Below, piece after piece: positions 1 through 9,765 of a DNA stretch of 64,000 nucleotides. The stretch covers positions 62,001-126,000 of the forward strand of contig JADDMT010000003.1 in assembly GCA_021401465.1 (NCBI GenBank), read 5' to 3'. Below the pieces are notes generated by a model. It was not told the origin of the DNA, made no database searches, and worked only from the letters and a program-made list of their open reading frames with translations. This stretch comes from Teratosphaeria epicoccoides. Its lineage: Eukaryota > Ascomycota > Dothideomycetes > Mycosphaerellales > Teratosphaeriaceae. The translations under genes and the position numbers were made by a program. Every line of letters starts with the position of its first letter. The first letter of the stretch is position 1.

Positions 1-214
1 GGGGATTTTGTGCTTTGCGGACGATACGTGGGAGCGTCCGAGGGACGGTGTGGGGACTTTGAACGGGGATCGGGGTGGGGGGACGATCTCGGGATATTTT
101 GATACGCATGTTTGTCGGGATTATACGAGGCTGGAGGCCTTGGCGGAGGAGTTTGGGAACTGGAAGAGGGGGACGTTGAATAGGACTGGGGTGGCGGACA
201 CGTTGTACGATTAG
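1..214 (+). CDS. 3' end of an unidentified protein gene
   Basis: An open frame enters from the left edge (codons in phase with base 2) and stops with TAG at 212-214, giving about 70 C-terminal residues. The peptide is rich in Gly, Asp and Arg and ends in Asp-Thr-Leu-Tyr-Asp. The start lies outside the window. I do not recognise the family. Codon use resembles the neighbouring genes, so I take it as a genuine gene end rather than chance, but no function can be given. Confidence 0.45.
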   Translation, partial: GILCFADDTWERPRDGVGTLNGDRGGGTISGYFDTHVCRDYTRLEALAEEFGNWKRGTLNRTGVADTLYD

Positions 215-728
215 GTGATGGTCGGAGTGCAGTCAGTGGGATTTCTTTTGGTGGTTGATGGGGTTGTTCTGGTGAGGCGGCTCGGAGATATGCTGGAAGA
301 ACTGAAGGGCGAGGAACTTTGACGGTTTGGTGAGCGTAGCGATGTCTACGGTGGCCACTGGGCTCAGCACGTTTCATTGCTTTTTACACCACGCAGCCGT
401 AAGTGCGTCTTGGGTTCGTAGAGCAAGGTATGTAGGCGCATATATTGTGAAAGTCTGCATGTGTGCGCTACTGGGTACTGCAAAGTCTTCCCAATGCTCG
501 ATCGACTTTTCCCATGGCGCTTCGATCGACAGCGCGCCTTCCCACCTGGGCGTGCCTTGTCAGCTTCGAGCCATTTCACTAGGCTAGCATTGCGATGCTG
601 AGTCGACCAATGCTGTATGTATATGGTGTGTATCCCCCTCTCGAATCGCCTTCTCACTTATGCCTTACAGTCGACGGCACTTGGACTAGCGCTACGCACG
701 CCACAGCATTGTCAAGCCAGGAGTCCCA
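215..728. other. intergenic, no gene seen
   Basis: Only short overlapping frames on both strands, none with a recognisable protein. It should hold the 3' end of the left-edge gene and the promoter of the F-box gene at 729. Confidence 0.5.
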
Positions 729-2069
729 ATGGCCTCCGCACCAAGACTGAACGCCATCCCAGTGGAGTTGGTGGAAGACATATGTTCCGGCCTACCCTTT
801 CAGGACCAATGCAACCTGCGTCTGACCTGCCGCGAAGTCAGCGCTAAGGTCTCGCAAGGCAGCTTCCTGACACATTTTAGGCAAAAGAGCGTCTGCATCA
901 ATGGGTCGGAAGAGGTGCGCGAGCTCATTCACATGACGGCGCCCGGACGAGTCGGCTGCAGAAATCAGCATCTCACTCTGATTGCATACGCTCTCGCCAC
1001 GACTGCAGCAGAGGAATCTGGTATCGTGGAGCCCGTCTCTTCTGATGAGGACTTGACCGAGGCCATGAGACAGTTGGGCAGTCACCGCGTGCGTGCGGAC
1101 TTGCTTTCCCTTTCGCTGGCTGTGAAGTGCCGGCATAAGGATGGACGGATCGTGGACGCTTCTGCGACGAAGAAGAGGCGTCGGGTGTGGCAAGCCGCTG
1201 CTACGCTTTTTCGTCTGGTTTCCTGCTGCCTCAGTACAAGTGGCTTACGGCTAGGTGCTCTCAACTGCTTCGAAGGTGTGGAGCGCTGCAGTCTGGCGAC
1301 GAGAGAATTTGCAGCTGGTGTAGATGCGTATCATTTATCCGGGCCTTTGTCAGGCCTCGAGAGCTTGTCGCTGAGTCTGTCGCCCCGTCCGCCCTGGTCT
1401 CCAAGGGCTGAAACCCTGCAGTCGGCGGAGCTAGGTCAAGGGTACATGGCCAGTGCTCGACGCTTTGTAGGCTTAGCATCGTCTGTGGCGAGCCTCCGCT
1501 TCCATTGGTACAGCCTTCACAAGCAACCGCCACCTTGCGCTATGGCTGAGCGAGAATTATTCGAGCGAATGGCGGTGTGCGGGTCGCTACCAAGGCTGAG
1601 GAGTTGCGCTTTACGAGGTCTGAACATGACTGCCGGCACGCTGCATGTTTTCATGGCCTCTCATCCTCAGCTGACGAGGCTGTGCCTGGAAGAAATCCAT
1701 CTCGATAGCGGCGCCTTCGCGTCGCTCTTCGACGGTCGGGCCAGACATGAGCCGCCCATGGAATATCTATACTTTGACGACCTCTTCGAAGACGGGGGAC
1801 GCCTTCTCTATTTCCCAGAGGCTAAGGGAAAAGCAAAGTATCCAAGTCTCGGCGGCAATATTGGTCCAAATGACTTTGTCCTCGAAGGTGGCGCCACTCG
1901 AGAAGCTGTGAAGTATCGGTTCGTCGGTGGCCGTGCAATGGGTCATCCTAGCTTTGCAAGCTGGATCAATAGACGAGGGAGGAAGTATGGACCTCCGAAC
2001 CGCGTGTTCAGTACAAGGGCCCGTCCACGGTCATCATCTAGCAGCGACGGTGGCTACGCATCGCCGTGA
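729..2069 (+). CDS. F-box domain protein
   Basis: 446 residues, single exon. Residues about 8-50 form a fungal F-box: Asn-Ala-Ile-Pro-Val-Glu-Leu at the start, then a leucine/cysteine pattern ending in Leu-Thr-Cys-Arg-Glu-Val. F-box proteins connect a substrate to the SCF ubiquitin ligase through Skp1. The remainder has weakly spaced leucine-rich stretches (for example around residues 290-340) as in fungal F-box/LRR proteins, but no clear repeat register. The C-terminus is a basic and serine-rich tail. It is tail to tail with the phosphatase gene ending at 2166. The substrate cannot be inferred. Confidence 0.8.
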   Translation: MASAPRLNAIPVELVEDICSGLPFQDQCNLRLTCREVSAKVSQGSFLTHFRQKSVCINGSEEVRELIHMTAPGRVGCRNQHLTLIAYALATTAAEESGIVEPVSSDEDLTEAMRQLGSHRVRADLLSLSLAVKCRHKDGRIVDASATKKRRRVWQAAATLFRLVSCCLSTSGLRLGALNCFEGVERCSLATREFAAGVDAYHLSGPLSGLESLSLSLSPRPPWSPRAETLQSAELGQGYMASARRFVGLASSVASLRFHWYSLHKQPPPCAMAERELFERMAVCGSLPRLRSCALRGLNMTAGTLHVFMASHPQLTRLCLEEIHLDSGAFASLFDGRARHEPPMEYLYFDDLFEDGGRLLYFPEAKGKAKYPSLGGNIGPNDFVLEGGATREAVKYRFVGGRAMGHPSFASWINRRGRKYGPPNRVFSTRARPRSSSSSDGGYASP

Positions 2070-2165
2070 TCGTGCTGTCGATCAGCGCGAGCTTTGTCCA
2101 GGCGCGTGAGTGACAAGATTGGGTACTCGGTTAGCAGGATCGACCTTCGTCATGAAATCGTTCCT

Positions 2166-2720
2166 TCACAGCGCCGTAGCTCCCAGCTCTTTCGCCGCCT
2201 CAACCTCAATATGCTTCAACAGCCCCTCCCCAAACCTCGTGACTTGCTCATACGCAATCTCGAACCCATCTCTCCCGCCATAGTAAGGATCTCCAACCTC
2301 CTCCTTGCCTTTCCCCCCGAATTCACCGTAAAGATGCACCTTCTCACTCTCATCGCCGGTCAACTTGCCCGCCTTCCTCGCTCTCTTGACCATCTCCCTC
2401 AGATCCATCATGTTGTCCCGATCCATCGCCAACAAATAATCAAAACACTCAAAATCCTCAGGCATTCGTACCTTTCGAGCTCTATGCTTGTAGTCGCTGA
2501 TACCATTGTCTTTGAGCACAGACATGGTGCGGGAATCCGAGTAATCGCCTGCGTGATATGCGCCAGTGCCACACGAGTCAATCTTGGCGATCAATGGGTG
2601 TTGTCCATCTGTGCCGAAGTTGGTGAGACGGCGAAAGGCGCCTTCAGCCATGGGACTCCGGCAGATGTTGCCAAGGCAGACGAAGAGGACAGAGACTCTT
2701 TTCGGCTCGTTTGTGGCCAT
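2166..2720 (-). CDS. LTP1: low molecular weight protein tyrosine phosphatase
   Basis: 184 residues. The N-terminal active-site loop reads Val-Cys-Leu-Gly-Asn-Ile-Cys-Arg-Ser-Pro (CX5R-S at about residues 15-21), with the nucleophilic cysteine and the phosphate-binding arginine both present. The general-acid aspartate lies in the Asp-Pro-Tyr-Tyr-Gly-Gly motif near residue 142. Length is slightly above the usual ~160 because of an internal charged insertion (Gly-Asp-Glu-Ser-Glu region). The family hydrolyses phosphotyrosine and small aryl phosphates in the cytosol. All catalytic elements are intact, so it is predicted active. The start chosen is the first ATG upstream of the loop. Confidence 0.92.
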   Translation of the reverse strand: MATNEPKRVSVLFVCLGNICRSPMAEGAFRRLTNFGTDGQHPLIAKIDSCGTGAYHAGDYSDSRTMSVLKDNGISDYKHRARKVRMPEDFECFDYLLAMDRDNMMDLREMVKRARKAGKLTGDESEKVHLYGEFGGKGKEEVGDPYYGGRDGFEIAYEQVTRFGEGLLKHIEVEAAKELGATAL

Positions 2721-3054
2721 CTTGACTGCCCGTTAAAGGTCTTGGTTGGATCTATGGTGCGTGATGGGTACGTCGAAGTCGACTGTCAAGATTTCACAAC
2801 GACAGCACTAAGAACCTGTAGTGTCAGCCTCAACAACGACCGCTAGCGTCCGCTATGTATCAGCCATTCACCGACATCAGAATGAGCTTCTGTCCTGTGC
2901 AGCCGCAGACACCTCCTACCGCCCTAACAGACTCCGGCATTGCGAATACGGCCTTCATCGGATCATAACCCATAACGCTGTTCTTCTCCGGCAGCAGGAG
3001 TCAAATGGCCATCTGGCGACCTCGACCAGGACGGACATTCACGACAGCATGCAA
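2721..3054. promoter_or_regulatory. upstream region of the phosphatase gene
   Basis: No coding evidence. By position it carries the phosphatase promoter and the 3' flank of the hypothetical minus-strand gene at 3055. No specific site was recognised. Confidence 0.35.
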
Positions 3055-3474
3055 TCAACTGTCGACGTCAGCATTTAGGACGTCCAGGACATCGAAAACT
3101 TCTCTCATCTCAACTTCTCGAGCTTGCGGATTCAGCGACTCCGGAAGGCGTCCCAAGGCCGGCCGGCGCACTTGGAGGGAGTATCCTGCGATGGGACGAC
3201 CCAGGAGGATCGGACGAATCACATTTCGCTTTGAGCATACTGCGAACGACAGTTGAGCGGTCTCCTCAAAGTTTGCGACTGTGACGAGAAGATCGGTATG
3301 CTGTTCTGGCGCTTGCACCGTTGTGCTCGGATCATCTTCTCGTTGTCTTCCTACCTTGGTCAGATGAAAGCGGAGGAATGAATCGTTTCTCCAGCGGACA
3401 AGGTTGGGCATGAGAGGGCTAGGGCCGAGGGTCAGGTGAGGACGAGCTTTCATGATGACTATAGGCCGCTTCAT
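3055..3474 (-). CDS. hypothetical protein, 139 aa
   Basis: An ATG-started frame with protein-like composition: alternating hydrophobic and charged blocks, a basic middle and an acidic end (Glu-Val-Glu-Met-Arg-Glu-Val-Phe-Asp-Val). No family recognised. A second minus-strand frame at 3419-3634 overlaps its 5' end and could belong to an upstream exon, in which case an intron would lie near 3470. The opposite strand also has short frames, so this could be a chance ORF. Confidence 0.35.
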   Translation of the reverse strand: MKRPIVIMKARPHLTLGPSPLMPNLVRWRNDSFLRFHLTKVGRQREDDPSTTVQAPEQHTDLLVTVANFEETAQLSFAVCSKRNVIRPILLGRPIAGYSLQVRRPALGRLPESLNPQAREVEMREVFDVLDVLNADVDS

Positions 3475-3760
3475 CAGGTAGGGTATATGGTCTGAGCGTT
3501 ACGGTTTTACGCGCTGAGGGAAGAGATGATGGAAGCGCGTGGGTGGAGTGAGAATGAGTTCTATAGTTTGGTTTTAGGGGGTGGACATATGCCGGTCGAG
3601 GATTGAGGGAACTGCTGAAAGGTGAGAGACTCAAGAAGCATCAGAAGGCTGCTTGAAGAACCCATGTGCTTGATGAAGATGTTGAGAATCGGAAAGGCTG
3701 AGTGATGCGCTTCAAACATATCAGCGTACCGCGTGTGATACTCGTCGTCGGTGTCTGACG

Positions 3761-4003
3761 ATGGTCACAGCATGCAGAGTGTATGTGGGACTCATGCTGC
3801 ATCTGCTCTCGACCTCAATCGCATCAGCCTTGACCTCCAATGGTCGCTTTTGCATCACGGACACTGGCCGAGGTCACTGCCATCGCCCCCTGGACTATCT
3901 TGCTCGCGGCATAGGCGACATCAGCTCGGCATTTATCTTTCTGCGTCCTTACAATCAGTCGCTCCAATCGTCGTACTCGGATCTAGAAGGGTCTGAGTGC
4001 TAA
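3761..4003 (+). CDS. possible small secreted protein, 80 aa
   Basis: An ATG frame whose first ~23 residues look like a signal peptide: a hydrophobic core (Gly-Leu-Met-Leu-His-Leu-Leu) followed by a Ser-Ile-Ala-Ser-Ala cleavage-type motif. The mature part would be about 57 residues with three cysteines, the last at the C-terminus. No family recognised. An overlapping frame from 3751 gives a competing reading. The signal-like start is the only positive evidence. Confidence 0.3.
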   Translation: MVTACRVYVGLMLHLLSTSIASALTSNGRFCITDTGRGHCHRPLDYLARGIGDISSAFIFLRPYNQSLQSSYSDLEGSEC

Positions 4004-4171
4004 TGCTACCTCACATGGAGCTCTGAGCTACAACACAAGCCTTCAGAAGGCCTGTAAGTTCCCTGCGCAGATGTGCTTAGGAGCTTGCATCCTGGTCCAG
4101 ATGATGCTTGCGGTCTTACACAACATGCCAAGCTGTAATCGAGTCTTGATTTCGATCCCCGTGGTCATTCG

Positions 4172-4597
4172 TTAGTCGTCAGCCATGGCCTTGACGACTT
4201 GGGATAGAAAGGCGGCGTCGCTTCCGCCGTGTCGCCCATTGAGTCGCCAAGGAGCACCACCCCCAAAGTAGAAGCTCAGACGCTCAGACGCTTTGCTATG
4301 GCAGGAATGACATTCCAGTCGGCACCAAAGCGATGACGTGCATAAATCCAACGCACACATCAGTATGATCCAAATCTCCACCAACACGAAATCGAGGCTC
4401 TCGACGAAGTAGCAAGACCGGGCAACACCGAGAGAGCAGCAAGCATCGACAAAGACTATGCCGAAATCTATCGGAGGGACCAGAAATTTTGTGGGACAAA
4501 CGTTGTTGTTACCTGGATCGCACACTGTGCATTTTGCTGCAGCTGTGAGGGCAGGCAGGGTGGATAAGTGCACCGCAAACACGCCGACGGCCTTCAT
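4172..4597 (-). CDS. possible small cysteine-rich secreted protein
   Basis: 141 residues as an unspliced frame. Residues 1-20 resemble a signal peptide ending Thr-Ala-Ala-Ala, followed at once by Lys-Cys-Thr-Val-Cys-Asp-Pro-Gly. More cysteines follow (Ala-Cys-Cys, Ser-Cys, Glu-Cys-His-Ser-Cys-His), up to about a dozen, unusual for chance coding. A GTAACA donor right after Cys-Asp-Pro and an AG 57 bases on would remove a short in-frame intron, so the exon structure is ambiguous. No homologue recognised. Fungal effectors often look like this, but I infer no role. Confidence 0.33.
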   Translation of the reverse strand: MKAVGVFAVHLSTLPALTAAAKCTVCDPGNNNVCPTKFLVPPIDFGIVFVDACCSLGVARSCYFVESLDFVLVEIWIILMCALDLCTSSLWCRLECHSCHSKASERLSFYFGGGAPWRLNGRHGGSDAAFLSQVVKAMADD

Positions 4598-5042
4598 GTT
4601 GGGCAGCGTCTGCGAATTTGAGCCAGATGGGGATGGGTTGACCTTTCCGGAGCGTCGAGTCCTAGTCTCCTGTATTCAAGGTTGTCTGACGGTCTCATCT
4701 CAACACAATCACCACGGCCTGAGACGATTCCATAGGGTGAGACATTCGGCCCGAGCACGCAGCAGGGCTGCCATGCAAATATGGAGGATACACTCAGTGC
4801 TCTGCAGCTCATGGCATCTGCCTAGACGAAGATGAAATTCAAGTGGACAGTCTCGAACAGGGTGTGCGTGTACTACAAGCAGGCGTTGAAAAGTGTTTGC
4901 TTCTTGATCACAAGTTCGAAAGTCACTCTTTCTGCGAGCCGGAACCGTGCACTACTTTTACGTGCGAATGCCAAACTTCCGAGTATCCCGTGCGGCGACT
5001 CGAGTCGAAGCTTCACCGAAAATCCTTCGGTCATGCTCGAGC
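4598..5042. other. intergenic, no gene seen
   Basis: Short frames only. It lies between the secreted-protein candidate and the 3' end of the broken gene that starts at 6345. Confidence 0.4.
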
Positions 5043-6345
5043 TCAACCAGTATCAGCTCCCCAGCCCTCGTTAACCACACGCGGTGCCCGGCCTTGAAGC
5101 ATATTCAAAGCATCGACACTGCTCTGAAGCAAGTTCACGGCATTCGGGGTTCCGTTGCCAGAACGAGGCAAGCGACTGCCTCGCGGACCTTCACCCACCT
5201 GAACCGCTGTTGGCAAGTTGGTTGCGTCGCCTTGGTATTTCTCCAGCACCAAGCTCTTGATGAGCGCCTGATGCTTCCCAAATCAAGTCTTCTCCGACAC
5301 GACTGCCCAGCGTTTCACCATTCTGACCATTGCTTCACCTTCGACCGCCTGGTGCTGTTCATCGCACCAGGAGAAGCGAAAGTTGACTTGATAGACCGTC
5401 CAGTGCTTTGTCAAGAAGAAGAGAATTGGCCATATTATGATCCAAAGGAAGGTGAAGTAGAAGATGAAGCGGATCCACGAGATGCGCCAGCCATTGACCC
5501 AGTGCGGGCTGTAGATGTCGACGTGCCTCTCATCGATAGGGAACGCAATGGTGATGTGGCCGCGGTAATGCGTAGAGCGGACCAGTTGCTCGAGATGCAG
5601 GCGTATGAAATCCTCATTGATGCCGGGTACATTGCGTGTGACGCGGAAGATCTTGAGCCTATATTTGGAATCACAGTAGTCTCTGCACCACTCCATGAGG
5701 TCGCGCTGTGGCGAGTCACCGACCTCAACGTCTCGCTGATATCCAGCTGCTCTGGTCGCCCTCCAGCTGCCACGATATACCTTCTCACTGTTGCCGGACA
5801 AACGTGTGTCCCAACCAGTTCCGCCTTCACCCTCGCGCGGGGGCCCCGACTTTGGCAGATATGCTCGCAGACTGAGCGTGATGTCAAAGTCTGTGACCCT
5901 TTCTGTCTCCTTCTTATTCTCGCGACGCACGGTCTGGAAGTGGTGACCCACGATACGTACGCCAGGATTCGGCGGTACTACTCGGAGATAGTTCTGGATA
6001 TAATTTCAAGAGGGCCTGCGCGTCAGATAAGCGCTCGTCCATGCGGATAGTGATCTCGTTGCCTTTGATCGGCTTCGAGTTCTGATTCAAGCTCCAACGA
6101 GCGGAGCTTCCGGCTTGCTTGAGAGCAAGATAGCTGTCTGATGGCATGCCAGGAACTTCTGTGGACGACCGTGCCGCAGCATTCTGCGCTGCCGCCGCTT
6201 CGCTGTCGCTATACGACGGTAGCTCGGGCAGATCGTCGTACTCGTAGTCGCTTGCCGGAGTGTACATAGACAGCGCTTCGGCGTCTGGCTCATCGTGGTA
6301 CCGTTGCGGCGCTGCAGCGATCTTTGATCCCGGTTGTCTTCCCAT
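5043..6345 (-). pseudogene. fungal transmembrane protein gene broken by a frameshift and a stop
   Basis: Three minus-strand frames read as one ~430-residue protein. The first (from ATG 6345) is acidic and Tyr/Pro-rich, and runs to Asp-Ala-Gln-Ala-Leu-Leu near 6010. Coding then continues in another frame (Tyr-Ile-Gln-Asn-Tyr-Leu-Arg-Val-Val-Pro-Pro), as if one A were inserted in the AAA at 6004-6006. The second part has a conserved-looking middle and one long hydrophobic segment (around 5410-5460) rich in Phe, Trp and Ile. An in-frame TGA at 5283-5285 interrupts it, and the same frame continues with protein-like sequence to 5043. No splice pair explains either break without losing sequence. 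The layout resembles an uncharacterised family of fungal membrane proteins, but I cannot name it. A sequencing error is possible for either lesion. Confidence 0.6.
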
Positions 6346-7440
6346 ATTTCCGAGATGCTTGCTTTGATGAGTTCAGAGTGGTGCCTCGTGGGGAGACAGG
6401 AATGAGGAGGTCACTCGGTCCTAGAACGATGCGAACGATCTTTGGCGTTGAAGGATGCGTCTGGCGGCGCAGCAAGTACTGTTCTTTGTTTCGTAGGAAT
6501 TGCTTACGACTCGACATCTACACTTTGCCCTACCGTTGAGAATCCTCGATGTTATCTCTCTTGGACAAACATGACTACATCAGCCTGAGGGCCTCCGTTG
6601 TGATGGACTTCGTTCCCCAAGGTGGTGGTGGTAATAGTGTCACGATTTATACCGCTTATAGCTCGTATCGCTTCGACTTGGTACGTATCGCTGTACGTAT
6701 CGCCATTCGCTTATACCATGTTGTTCGCATCAATCGCGCCGTTGTGTTGTCACAAGAATGGATCGCGTCGTTGCTGCTGCTCGGGGCGTCGTAGATGGGA
6801 TATATAGGACTTCCCCTTCGTTCCGTAGCGCAGCGGAGACGTGGACAAGGCCCGTAATCACACATCGCCAATACATCTATCAAGTCCACAGGACTATCGC
6901 AGGAGCTGCTCCGACAGGGGAATCAAGGCCTCATCATCAGCAATCGCCGAAAGTTCTCTCGTGAAGATGTCCTAGCAGACTTCATGGCCGCACAAGGGTC
7001 ACTGGCAGCTGCTGCATCTATCTCGTCTCGCAACTCCCTGTGCTGGTAACGTGAAGTTGCTGCCGTGAGCCTCATCCATGGTGGCCCACCTATTCGTGCT
7101 TGATGCAGCTGCACACCAGCAGGTGAGCGGAATAATCCAACAGCACCTTTTGTGAGGTCGCGCCTTTCTCGTCTGGCTCGATGCCGCAGTCTCGGTTCAG
7201 GCCGAACAAGCCAGAAGCTGAGCTCTTCTTACCCGCGCGCCTGCAACGATTCTCGGCGGCGGCAAGGGAAAGCATTTTGTGAGTCAATCAACGAGCAGTA
7301 CTTTCATCCTCACTCCACCCGCATTCGTGAACTTGGCCATACGGCTTCTGAGCGCAATAGTTTGGCAGCCCACTGTTCTGCAATCACCTGCTTCATTCTG
7401 CTGTCTCTGAGTGGTGCAGGATCCATCCACTCAGCCAGAC
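6346..7440. other. intergenic, no gene seen
   Basis: About 1.1 kb with only short frames on both strands and no recognisable domain. It separates the broken membrane-protein gene from the DUF6914-like gene and presumably holds both promoters. Confidence 0.45.
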
Positions 7441-8014
7441 ATGCCTTCCAACAAACAACGTCTGTACGTTGCCTTGTATCCGAGCGGCGTTGTCAACAAT
7501 GAGGAACGCAGGTAAGTTGCTTTGCAATGCAGATATGACGAAGCACGCTCTCACCCCTCTCGGCAGGTACCATTGGGGATTCCTCGTCGGCCCTAAGATC
7601 GAGGGCAAAGATCAAGTTTCCGGTATGCGCTATCACGTCAAGAACTCACCGCTGGGATGGGAATTCGAAGAGGTCCAACTCCGGGACGTCAAAACTACCA
7701 TCAACCTGCTCGCCCGCATTTTGATGGCGAAGATCGAAGACCACGACAGGCTAGTCGAGATCCTAAAAAGCCAGCCTGTGGTGCAGAATGACCCGACTTG
7801 GAGATGCCGCACATGGCTTGCTGGTGTATTGAAGGAACTGGCGCGAGACGGTAAGGCCGTGGGAACATCTGAGTTGGACTGGGGCAAGATCGAAACGACC
7901 GCAAGGCAATATGTGGCAAGGAAGACCGCTGATGGACGTTATCGGCAAGCAGAGGATTTAGTGTCACCAAAACCCACGTGGGACATGCTCGAGAACAAGG
8001 AAGTGGTGAAGTAG
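7441..8014 (+). CDS. uncharacterised fungal protein, DUF6914-like, two exons
   Basis: Exons 7441-7511 and 7567-8014 join across a 55-base intron (donor GTAAGT, acceptor GGCAG) to give 172 residues. The junction rebuilds Glu-Glu-Arg-Arg-Tyr-His-Trp-Gly-Phe-Leu. The N-terminal Leu-Tyr-Val-Ala-Leu-Tyr-Pro-Ser-Gly, the Tyr-His-Trp motif and the later Arg-Tyr-His-Val-Lys-Asn are typical of a family of short uncharacterised proteins common in Dothideomycetes. The family assignment is from memory of these motifs. Function is unknown. Reading the second exon from an in-intron start would lose the conserved N-terminus, so the spliced form is preferred. It is tail to tail with the kinase-like gene ending at 8165. 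Confidence 0.78.
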
Positions 8015-8164
8015 CGTCGTCCGACGGTCCGACTATCTGAAGTGTTCCATGGCACGTTTTGCAGCGGGACTTGATATTTAGTATTGTGGTCGGATGCTCC
8101 ACAGCAACAGTTCAACGAATCCAGAGGGACGGCTTCAAAGCACTAATAGCGCCCATTCCAGTCG

Positions 8165-9112
8165 TTATATCTCTCCCCACCACTGATTTCTCGTATGCTC
8201 CATCTTCAGCTCTTCAGGAAAAGGCTCAAGAAAGTGATTCAATGCATCTTGCCAGTTGGTAGTGGTAAGGTTGCCATGCCAAGCAGAAGTATACTCCCAG
8301 TAATGCGGATACCACCCAGCAAATTCCCAGTCGATAATGCCCACAACTTTCTCGCCACGCAGTATAATGTTGGCTGGATTCAAGTCGGCGTGTGTGAAAA
8401 CGGGAGGTGGCCAGGGGCCATCGTGCATCGCGATCATCTCTTCGATCTCGTGTAACTCACCATTGGGATCGGGACGTTCTTCAATGTCTTTCAGACTTAT
8501 ACCTTTCCGAAGCCAGAAGTGGAAGTCCTGAATGGTCTTGAAAGGCCCGAAGCGGCCCCAACAATGTTTGATCCTGCAGTCGTAAAGGCTGCCACCTGTG
8601 CAACTCTCAACTCCAGTGCCAGATGGGGGCTTCAATGTCCTCAGCTCTTGGATGAGGACTTTCAACTGATCATATACCCTTTCCCGAGCCGACGATGATA
8701 ATCTGCCCCAGACATAAGGAAGAGCTTTGCCCTGGATCCGCTCCATTAGGATGTAGGCCTGGCCTTTGTGGATGAATGAGCAATAAACTTTCGGGACAGG
8801 GATCGATGTCCGTGTCCGGACGAACTCCATAGTCGCAGCTTCTATAAGATGCACTCTCCTGCCAGCCTTGACCAGAAGAGTCTTGGAGATCGGCGTGCAA
8901 GGCCAGTCGGAGTTGTGAAATCGTCCTAGCGTTTCGCGCGCAAGCCGAGTGAATACGCCACGGAGGAGCGTATTGTTGATTGCAAGATGTTCGGTGCCTT
9001 CATGATTGAATAGAGATCGCTTGGAGTCTCTCACGCTGTCGAACAAGAGCCGGTGACGGGTAGGGGGCTTGCCTTCTGACTTGTCAACGCGAGCCGCTCC
9101 ATTTGCGCTCAT
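8165..9112 (-). CDS. aminoglycoside-phosphotransferase-family (APH) kinase-like protein
   Basis: 315 residues, single exon. The protein-kinase-like fold is marked by the catalytic loop Thr-His-Ala-Asp-Leu-Asn-Pro-Ala-Asn-Ile (near residue 240) and the metal-binding Gly-Ile-Ile-Asp-Trp-Glu-Phe-Ala-Gly-Trp-Tyr-Pro about 20 residues later. Upstream, Ile-Pro-Val-Pro-Lys-Val and Ile-Leu-Met-Glu-Arg-Ile match the usual N-lobe and hinge. Fungal genomes carry many such proteins, mostly with unknown small-molecule substrates; the family name does not imply drug resistance. Catalytic Asp and Asn are intact. Confidence 0.88.
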   Translation of the reverse strand: MSANGAARVDKSEGKPPTRHRLLFDSVRDSKRSLFNHEGTEHLAINNTLLRGVFTRLARETLGRFHNSDWPCTPISKTLLVKAGRRVHLIEAATMEFVRTRTSIPVPKVYCSFIHKGQAYILMERIQGKALPYVWGRLSSSARERVYDQLKVLIQELRTLKPPSGTGVESCTGGSLYDCRIKHCWGRFGPFKTIQDFHFWLRKGISLKDIEERPDPNGELHEIEEMIAMHDGPWPPPVFTHADLNPANIILRGEKVVGIIDWEFAGWYPHYWEYTSAWHGNLTTTNWQDALNHFLEPFPEELKMEHTRNQWWGEI

Positions 9113-9765
9113 GGCGTGTTATGTCGGGGGTGGTCCGTGTCGCCATACAGCTTCCCAGTGAACCGTGAAACGGATCCAATATGGAAGGGTATCGCAGTCG
9201 CTAGTGAGTCTTTCTGGGCTCAGCCACCTCTGCAGGCCTCCGAACTCGTTCCTGTGTCGGTGCTCTCAGAGAGTTACAAGTAGCAAATAGTAGTGGCTCA
9301 CGGGTAGCAAGTAGTAGTGATTGACGCACAAATCTTAAGAGGTAGTGCACATCCAATACTGCATGCATATATGTTCTCCAGCTGCGTGTGTGGGGGGCGG
9401 ATTTTCTATTATCCGGGCAACCTTTCTACGGTGAGGTGTCGAGGGTGAGTAGGTACCTTATTGAACAGACTCTTCATAGCTGCGACAAGGACAGGCAATT
9501 TTGAAGAAACGGGTCGCAGAGACGAAGACAAGGATTTTGGCAATATCAATTATATTATCTGGAAATGAGCAGGAAAATGTAAAAGATGTACATAGTAAAC
9601 AGGGAAATCTAGAATGAGAACTAAATGTAAATACTTTGCCCTCCCTGTATAGAACGACATAGACTATTACTCTTCGAATAAGGTAAAACATATGAGCTTC
9701 TTCTTTACGCTCTACAAGCTACAGTTTGTTCGACAGCATTCTGCGGCGAAATAATAGAGATACAG
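9113..9765. other. intergenic, partly AT-rich
   Basis: Promoter side of the kinase-like gene. From about 9480 to 9740 the base composition becomes clearly AT-richer than its surroundings. No gene or repeat unit recognised. Confidence 0.4.

Noticed and set aside
4947..6050. 367-residue plus-strand open frame
   Set aside because: It lies antisense to the broken membrane-protein gene, whose minus-strand pieces have coherent protein character; the plus-strand translation has no recognisable domain.
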